A stretch of DNA of 64,000 nucleotides from Ectocarpus siliculosus (taxonomy: Eukaryota > Sar > Phaeophyceae > Ectocarpales > Ectocarpaceae). Location of the stretch: positions 5,533 through 69,532 of the forward strand of contig FN648690.1 in NCBI GenBank assembly GCA_000310025.1, read 5' to 3'. Position numbers and translations under genes: made by a program. Shown piece after piece: positions 57,411 to 64,000 of the stretch (positions are counted from its first letter, which is position 1; each line of letters opens with the position of its first letter). The notes beneath the pieces were generated by a model, which saw only the letters and a list, made by a program, of their open reading frames with translations, did not search any database and was not told the origin of the DNA.

Positions 57411-58800
57411 CTATCTGTGCCATTTCCTGATGAACCATGCCGCCCCGTCCTTGACCTTGTTATACCACGCCTCCGGGTCCTTGGCGCTCTGTTTCCATTT
57501 CCCCCCTTCCTTTTCGTCTCCCATGTTGAACGCCACGAGGTCCTCTCCTTGACGAGACACCCAGTCGCTCTCCTGCCCGCCCCGGTATCCCACGCCCCCC
57601 GCCATCGCTCGTACCAGCATGCGCTTGGGGGGGCAGTTGTCCTCCATGCGCATAACGAAGCCCGCGAAACACAGTCAACGTTTGCGCACGGTGGCCTCGA
57701 TGGTTTCCTCGCAGCCGGCCTGGATGAGGGCCTGGGCATAGGGCAGGGGGCGGTCTGAGCGTTTCCGCTTGCTCCAGCCGATGCACCATGTCAGGAACTG
57801 GCGGTGGGTCCCATTGAGCTTCGTGTAGTGCTCCGCTGTTAGGCTCCAAGAGGCGCACCCGAAGAGGAGAGTCTCCGCCACTTAAGCCTTGAGTAGCCGG
57901 ATCTTGAGCTGGCGGTCGGCCCATCGCCTGTCGTACATCGAAGCACTGTTCCGGCGGTAGCACTTCCACGCTCGGCAGCTGCGGCTTGTGATCTCCCGGT
58001 CGGCCTTCCCGTCCGCGCAGATGGTACGTCCGAGGTACACAAACCGATCTATCTGCTTGTACATCTGGCCGGCGGCGCTGACCGTGAACGGGCGTTCCTC
58101 GATCCCTTTCGGCAGCATGCACATGATTTCCGTCTTTGGCTCCGATACCATCAGTCCGAACAGGCCGGTCACGCGCACGATGACCGACATCATCTTCTCG
58201 AGACTCTCCGGCGAGCTCGAGACGATGGCCGCGTCGTCAGCGTAGAGCATTGCCCACAGGGCCTCCACGTCCGCCACCACCGTCGTCTTCTTCCCCGCCG
58301 ACCTGCCCTTCTTGCCCGTGTACTCCACTTGTGTCCCAGTCTTGACCATGTCCGCCGTTACCTTGGGGTCCTTAGCGAACTCGGCCACGGCGACCATGAG
58401 CATCGCGGCAAAGAACAAGTTGAACAGCAGCGGGGCCAGGTTGCATCCCTGTCGGAGGCCTTGGCCCACGTCGAACCATTCCGAGTACTGCCCGTCGTCC
58501 GTTCGGACGCGCGCCCTCATGCCCTCGTGGAAGTGGCGAATGACCGCCAGCATCTTCGGGGGCACGCCGAAGCGTCGGAGCACGTCCCACGGTAGGTCTC
58601 GGTCCACCGAATCGCACGCCTTGGTGAGGTCGACGAAGCACGCGAAGACCGCAGTACTCTTCTTCCTCGCGAGCTCATGGAGCCGCTGGATCGCGAACAG
58701 CATGTCGAACGTCGACCGGTGTGGGTGGAAACCGCTCTGCTCCCCCGAGAGGATGCCCTCTCGCTCACAGTAGTGACTCAGTCGTTTGTAGACCTGGCAT
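57411..58800 (-). mobile_element. 5'-truncated LINE reverse transcriptase
   Basis: One minus-strand frame of about 460 codons with non-LTR RT motifs in order: [49 protein letters not shown], the catalytic [11 protein letters not shown] (near 58,235), and FVYLGRTIC. The C-terminal part has LLFGCASWSLT, HRQFLTWCIGW and FAGFVMRMEDN. Two in-frame stops interrupt it: TAA at 57,882-57,884 and TGA at 57,675-57,677. The endonuclease and first ORF are absent; sequence similarity ends near 58,800 as in usual 5' truncation. Inactive. Confidence 0.9.
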
Positions 58801-59098
58801 GCATATAATGCATACTGCTTATCAAATCGACTCGGAGACGAGTATGACACGTGAGGGAAGAGCTGCGCCGAAGTCGGCGGCTACACGCACTCACACGGGC
58901 GATCATTCGCGGTCACTGCTGTATGCTTAAGCGTTCCAAAAATGATACCGCAATGTACTCTTTGTATTGTAGCACACACCCTTACTCGAAGAAAAAAAGC
59001 TCGCTTCGAACATCAGACCGCAAATCTGTGATGTGTACAAGGGAACAAAATCCTACCTACAACGTGAACGCGCGCCCAACTAAACTGCGCATTGATGG
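58801..59098. other. Short spacer between LINE and LTR element
   Basis: Nothing recognised. It ends in GATGG, the left target duplication of the LTR element. Confidence 0.4.
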
Positions 59099-59430
59099 TG
59101 TTAGTGTACTGCCGCCCTCAGCGGTCTGTGGTGTTGAGACTGGGAACTACATTATCCCAGGAACAGCAGATGGAAAAGGACCAGGTATTATACATATATC
59201 CGTCACGCAAGCCCCTCAGGCAAGCTGGTATCCAACACGCAAGCCTCTCAGGCAAGCTGGTATTCAACACGCAAGCCCCTCAAGCAAGTGCCAAGAGCAC
59301 ACCGCCGTGTGCTCCCGGGGGGGCCGCACTTGGACCACAACCGCATACATACCCTCACACCCATACTTCCCATACGCGTATCCCCCACAGAGGATGCACA
59401 GATCGGACTCATATCCAAGTACCACAAACA
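59099..59430 (-). repeat. 3' LTR of the non-autonomous element
   Basis: 332 bp; longer than its partner because a 33-base unit (ACGCAAGCCCCTCAGGCAAG type) is present about three times at 59,213-59,285. Confidence 0.85.
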
Positions 59431-60550
59431 GCCCCCCTACTTGATACGATGTACGATCTTGCAACCCTTCACTCGCACTCAGCCAACACAGAAAAACACC
59501 CCTTGAGAAAACTTATTCAACCAAACTGGCTACTACGCATCTAACACAAAGCGTCTCCATCAGTTTATTCACGAATCCAACGCGTTCGTCTCTGGAAATA
59601 ACCTCAAACCGTTGACACAAAAGAATCATCCTCAGAAAGGTACCCAACAATTATTTGTGGTACATCAGAAAGGCGTCGGAACGAAAACGGACATTTCTGG
59701 AAAAAACAACTTCAAAAGAGTTAGCACCAAATCCTCAAACAAAACAAAAACTCGACTTCTTGACCAATCAAAACGAGAATTCGGAAAGCACAGCGGCCCC
59801 AACCATTAATCGTCAAAATATGTCAAATCCTTCCCCCAGTATAGTGTCCAAGGACCAAATCTTAAACGGCGCGCACCCGCTAATCGGTACCGTCGCTGTT
59901 ATCCAAGAAACGAGAGAAAATATCAACAAGCATCCGCGCAAACAGCCCCCCCGCTGTCAGCTCCCAAAATTCACCCCGAGCTAATATATATCTCGATGCC
60001 AACAGTCCCCCCTGCTTTGCCGTTCACCTAAAACACAAATAGACAAGACCAGAAAACGAACCAGTTCGATTGCTGTTCATGCCCTCAAGAATCATGGTCA
60101 TACACGACATCCCCCGCCATGATTTTCGATGCAAGAGCAGCAAAACATGCGTATAAAAAAAAACGCGCGACTGAACGTATCCCTCCAAAGAATACGGAAA
60201 TAATATGAAGCATTCAGCTGCAAGGTAAAACGCGACTGAAAATATACGAAGAAACAAAAAAAAAAAAAAAAAACACGTGCTGCTTCCTATTCCACAGGTT
60301 GTGGCAATGCTTATCTTGTCGCAGCGTACATTTATTATCATGAAACCAAGTACAGAAACGCACACGCCGTGGCACACGTGTTTTCTGCATCAAAGTGCAC
60401 GGTGCGCTTGCAAGGGAAAAACAGAACAAAAAAAAATAATCCGAAGCCAAATGGCGAAGCTAAAACGTCCATGCCTGCTCACAAAACCGAACAACGTCGT
60501 AAACGTTTCACATGATTTCCCACTTGGCTATAACAAGGTGAGGTGGTCGT
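59431..60550. other. 3' part of the non-autonomous LTR element, no coding content
   Basis: A-rich, with homopolymer A runs (18 A near 60,255-60,272). No motif recognised apart from the polypurine tract at its left edge. Confidence 0.45.
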
Positions 60551-60889
60551 CACCGTGTCCTCCTCGTTCTCGGTCGACTCGAGGGTGCCACCGCTGCTGC
60601 CGCCGCTGCCATCGCCGCCGTTGCCGTTCCCCCGCCGCCATGACCGTCATGAGTTCCAGCGCCAACACGGCTGCCGGTGACGTCGCTGCTGCCGCCTCTA
60701 CCACTGCCGCCGTTGTCGCCGCTGCCGCCGACGGGGCTCTGGCGAAAGCCGCCGCGGCCGTCTTCTGATGCCGTCGGAGCTCTGGCCGAAGCCGCCACTC
60801 CCGTTGCCGCCGCCGGAGCTGCCACTCCCGTTCCTGCCCCTATCGAAGGGGTACGCCACCCCTGGTACCGCCCCCCGTCTCCTCGCGCC

Positions 60890-60986
60890 ACGCGAAGATG
60901 TCTTACCGGGGTCGAAGGGGTGCGTCGGGGCTCCACTCCAGGTTTCATCCAACGCCTCATCCCCGCTCCCATCACCACCGTTTTCC

Positions 60987-61017
<31 letters not shown>

Positions 61018-61100
61018 CGTTGCTGCTGCTGCTCATTTCCTCCTCAGTCTTCCCGGGGTCGAGAGTGCGTCGGGGCTCCACTCCAGGTTTCATCCAACCC
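60890..61100 (-). repeat. Repeats with GGGGCTCCACTCCAGGTTTC
   Basis: Two units, at about 60,912-60,960 and 61,052-61,100, share GTCGGGGCTCCACTCCAGGT and TTCATCCAAC. On the minus strand they read DETWSGAPTH. They lie inside the non-autonomous LTR element. Confidence 0.7.
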
Positions 61101-61299
61101 CTCGTCGCCGCCCGTGCGGCCGTCTGGACACCCGACGCCAACGCGGCGACCGGGGACGCCGCTGCTGCTTCTGCCGCTGCCGTTCCCCCCGTCACCGATG
61201 TCGCTACCGCCGCCGCTGCGGCCGCTGCTCCGGTCATCCGTCTCTCCACCATACTTCTCCTCTCCATCCACATGCACCTCCTGCTTAGAAAATCCTCCA

Positions 61300-62680
61300 G
61301 GGTCAAAAGGGTACGACGCACCCCTCTCGAAACCGCAGATACAGTCGTCCCCGCCGCTGCTTCAGGTCAGGTCGCCGCTGCCAGCGCACGCATCTTGACT
61401 GCCCGGCGCCATCGCGGCCACCGGGGACGCCGCTGCGGCTGCCGTCCCCACCGTCCCCGTTGCGGCTACCACCGCCTTGGCCGTCTCGGCACCCGGTACC
61501 ACCGCGGCCACCGGAAACGCCGCTGACGCTGTCCTCACCGACGCTGTTGTCGCCGCTGTCGCTGCGGCCGTCTCGATGTCCGGCGCCAACGCGGCCACCG
61601 GGAACGCCGCTGCTGCTGCAGCCCCCGCCGCCGCTGTTGTCGCCGCTGCCGCTGCGGCCGATTCGATGACCGGCGCCAACGCGACCACCGGGGACGTCGT
61701 TGCTGCGGCTGTCTCCTCTGCCGCCGTGGTCGCTCCCGCCGCTGCCACCCTCTCGATGCCCGGCGTCAACGCGACCACCGGGGACGTCGCCGCTGCTGCT
61801 GTCCCCACCACCGCCGTTACTGTCACTGTTGATGGAGGCACAGGTGACGCTGCTGGCTGCTGATTCGGCGACTGGTGGTGTGCACTCATGACATACCGGC
61901 ACTCTTGCTGCGTGGCGCCAAACGACCCGCGAGGAGAATATCCCTCGTTCTCACCGGCAAACTCACCGGCACGCTGCTGCTGATGCAACGAAGAAAATGT
62001 GGCAAATCCTCCGTCTGCGGCTGTGGCGATCGCTGCTGCTGCGGCTGCTAAAATCCACCACGATCGCTGCCGTACACCACGCCTGGCTGCTGCTTGTGGA
62101 ACGCAGACCCTCTGCCAAACCCGCCGTGCCTCCACTGCTGCTGGAACGACTGCTGTACGGGGACACCTCCACATGACTGTTGTTGACCATGCTGCTGTTG
62201 TACTCCGAGTCCACCGCCAGCTCCGTACTCCCGCTGCACCTCGTGTTGAGTTGATGCTGCGGAAGAGACGCAGGAACGGGCGGGTACTGTACTACCAACC
62301 CGATCCCCCAGCTAGCCAATAGGTCCAAATTCGAGACATCCAAACGTTCCACTTCGAGACCGAAGCTGTCCAACAACTCCTGCTCCTCGCTGTTGAGCTG
62401 AAGAGACACCGAAACGGGCAGATGCTGTACTGCCGGTCCGTTCCTCCCGCAATCCTGAAAGACACTAGCCGTTCCCCCGGCTCCATCCCTATAGTATCCA
62501 GACGCATACCCGGCGCCATCCACCCTCTCTCTAGTAGCGTCCCCCGCTGAACTCCTCTCCTCTGCCTCCTCAAGTCTCCTCCGTAACTCCGCATTCTCGG
62601 CTGCCGCTTTCTTCACTTCTTCTTCCAACTCTCTCTCTCTTCCCGTCGTCGCTGAACCAACACCCGGCCTAGCTAGGCTC
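61300..62680 (-). other. Internal open region of the non-autonomous LTR element
   Basis: On the minus strand the region after the 5' LTR encodes a leucine-rich coiled coil (ELEEEVKKAAAENAELRRRL) and a Tyr/Gly-rich part. Further on, Gln-rich and then Ala-rich stretches lie in other frames. About 61,380-61,830 is an imperfect tandem array of 87-90 bases (29-30 residues, of the SPVVALAPVIESAAA type), with weaker units reaching 60,640. The coiled coil recalls gag or a bZIP zipper, but no basic region is present. Function unknown. Confidence 0.5.
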
Positions 62681-62691
62681 CAATGATATCG

Positions 62692-62971
62692 TGTTAGTGC
62701 ACTGCCGCCCTCAGCGGTCTGTGGTGTTGAGACTGGGGACTATGTTATCCCCGGAACAGCAATATGAAAAAGGACCATGTATTATATATATATATCCGTC
62801 ACGCAAGCCCCTCAGGCAAGTACCAAGAGCACACCGCCGGCACCGCCATGTGCTCCCGGGGGGCTCGCACTTGGACCACAACCGCATGCATACCTTCACA
62901 CCCATACTTCCCATACGCGTATTCCCCACGGAGGATGCACAGATCGGACTCATATCCAAGTACCACAAACA
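62692..62971 (-). repeat. 5' LTR of the non-autonomous element
   Basis: 280 bp, with a single copy of the 33-base unit. Confidence 0.85.
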
Positions 62972-63690
62972 GATGGCACTGCTGTTGTTCAGGTAGTGTG
63001 GGGAGGAAAGCAGTAGATTTGTACCAGACCTTGAGTTCGAGGGGTGTGCCCAGATCGCTACGATCGGCTGCTCCGTCATGATGAGCTCTGTTCCAGCATC
63101 GCCTCTCCCCCTCGAACGTTGCGCAGCCCAACAACCACCGACTAAACAAAGCGCAAGCCAAGCATAACTCATGCCTTCGAGCACTGCAGCAGCAGGTGGT
63201 ATGTTATCTGCGTGCGAGAGACACAGATCTCGGGGATCGGGGAACGGGGGAGGGCGAGACTAGGGACAGAAAGTGTGCCCACCGCCGCGTCACTTTGTGT
63301 GCTTTCCTCCTCCCCGCCTCCGACCAGGACTCTTTATTTCCGCCGCCCAGAACCAGTTAAATTACAGCAGTTCGCGCCAACCGGCACTACCCGGTGTGGC
63401 GTGTGCAGCACGGTATCATAGGTCAGCGGACGGATATGAGCTTCTCTGTCTATGTATTCCATGTTCGTCGTTCCAATTCAGCGTTGCAATGCTACAGCAG
63501 CACATATATGTATAATTCGCCCTTTCAAGACATGATGCACAATAGAGTTATTTAAAACTCGAAAAAATGCATGAAACCAACAGTGGAAGAGCCCAAAAGT
63601 GGATAAATCGTTTTTTATATCGGAGGGGACTCTTGGGCAAGAATGCATGAATCGCGAGCAAAAATATGTTTGTAATGCTCATGAATCTGC
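62972..63690. other. Intergenic stretch, nothing recognised
   Basis: Starts with the right GATGG target duplication. Short open frames only. Confidence 0.35.
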
Positions 63691-63907
63691 AGCTGCTCCT
63701 GTGAGACGAAGCAACAATCTGCCGTAGAGCTCATCGCGTGTGTGTTAGGTAAAGGTCAGGGGTGGGCTGCAACTAGGCGATTGGCCGGAAAACCCACTGT
63801 AGCTGCTCCTGTGAGACGAAGGGGCGATCTACCGTAGAGGTCATCGCGTGTGGGTTAGGTAAAGGTCAGGGGTGGGCTTCGGCTAGGCGATTGGCCGGAA
63901 AACCCTC
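63691..63907 (+). repeat. Tandem duplication, about 110 bp x 2
   Basis: Both units share AGCTGCTCCTGTGAGACGAA, TAGGTAAAGGTCAGGGGTGG and GGCGATTGGCCGGAAAACCC. The second ends seven bases before an ATG. Confidence 0.92.
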
Positions 63908-63913
63908 TTCGCG

Positions 63914-64000
63914 ATGGCGGATCCGAACGTGAATGCCGACCGTGCAGCGGATGCCGGCGGCGCAGCGGCCAACGCAGCGGCCAACGTCAACCTTGCTGAT
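63914..64000 (+). CDS. Start of an unidentified reading frame, cut by the window end
   Basis: ATG in CTTCGCGATGG opens 29 codons that stay open to the last base (MADPNVNADRAADAGGAAAN...). The composition is Ala/Asn-rich with repeated AANAAANV. It could be the N-terminus of a retroelement gag or of a host protein; the duplicated leader just upstream favours a mobile element, but this is a guess. Confidence 0.4.
   Translation, partial: MADPNVNADRAADAGGAAANAAANVNLAD

Larger units (their letters stand above)
59099..62971 (-). mobile_element. Non-autonomous LTR retrotransposon (LARD/TRIM-like) with GATGG target duplication
   Basis: LTRs 59,099-59,430 and 62,692-62,971 both run TGTTAG...AAACA on the plus strand, and GATGG lies directly outside each (59,094-59,098; 62,972-62,976). 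A polypurine tract (AAGTAGGGGGG on minus, about 59,442-59,432) beside the left LTR makes it the 3' LTR, so the element reads on the minus strand. GATATCATTGGAGCC next to the right LTR is a plausible primer site. The inside shows no gag, protease, RT or integrase. It holds a coiled-coil start and Ala/Ser/Gly-rich repeats. LTRs differ at roughly 15-20 of about 280 aligned sites, so it is older than the copia at 31.6 kb. Confidence 0.85.

Noticed and set aside
62560-62640. A bZIP transcription factor gene
   Set aside because: The leucine-zipper-like coil has no basic DNA-binding region before it and lies directly after an LTR and primer-site-like sequence, so it belongs to the LTR element.

Overview
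This window looks like nuclear DNA from a repeat-rich eukaryote with introns, most likely a brown alga (stramenopile) close to Ectocarpus. That guess rests on GC near 50%, abundant Ty1/copia and chromodomain Ty3/gypsy elements, GT-AG introns, and host genes for a carbohydrate-type sulfotransferase and a Golgi PC-esterase, both plausible in an organism with sulfated, acylated cell-wall polysaccharides. No species-specific marker is present, so the assignment is an inference.

Two host genes can be modelled with consistent reading phase across every junction. A three-exon PC-esterase/SGNH-type acyltransferase or esterase lies on the minus strand at 9,308-13,144 (GDS serine motif and C-terminal DxxH). 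A four-exon sulfotransferase lies on the plus strand at 46,225-49,426 (signal peptide, PKSGT loop in exon 2, RDPR box in exon 4). The rest is almost wholly mobile DNA in layers.

Layout. 1-26,058: a 26 kb block bounded by long, inversely oriented copies of one repeat ('arm family'). It encloses a decayed chromodomain Gypsy element (about 2-8 kb), the esterase gene, a solo LTR with its target duplication (15,383-15,961), a small TIR-TIR element (16,587-16,842), a copia RNase H fossil and two tRNA-derived SINEs. 26,155-28,430: more degenerate arm modules, with a 100-N assembly gap. 28,434-31,430: an inverted-repeat end, a satellite-like repeat and an old copia gag. 31,637-37,707: a young copia with two LTRs and a GCTTA target duplication. 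38,990-43,880: degenerate arm modules and local duplications. 46,225-49,426: the sulfotransferase, with a TIR remnant in intron 1 and a SINE fragment in intron 2. 50,433-56,560: an arm copy, a 2.2 kb near-palindrome with pogo/mariner-like ends, and second copies (inverted) of repeats seen at 22-24 kb and 29-30 kb. 57,411-58,800: a 5'-truncated LINE. 59,099-62,971: a non-autonomous LTR element with GATGG target duplication, polypurine tract and no recognisable pol. The window ends inside a new reading frame that starts at 63,914.

The most novel-looking items are the SINE family (one insertion is proved by an empty site in the same window), the non-autonomous LTR element, the 2.2 kb palindrome and the arm-family repeat with its 26 kb inverted arrangement.
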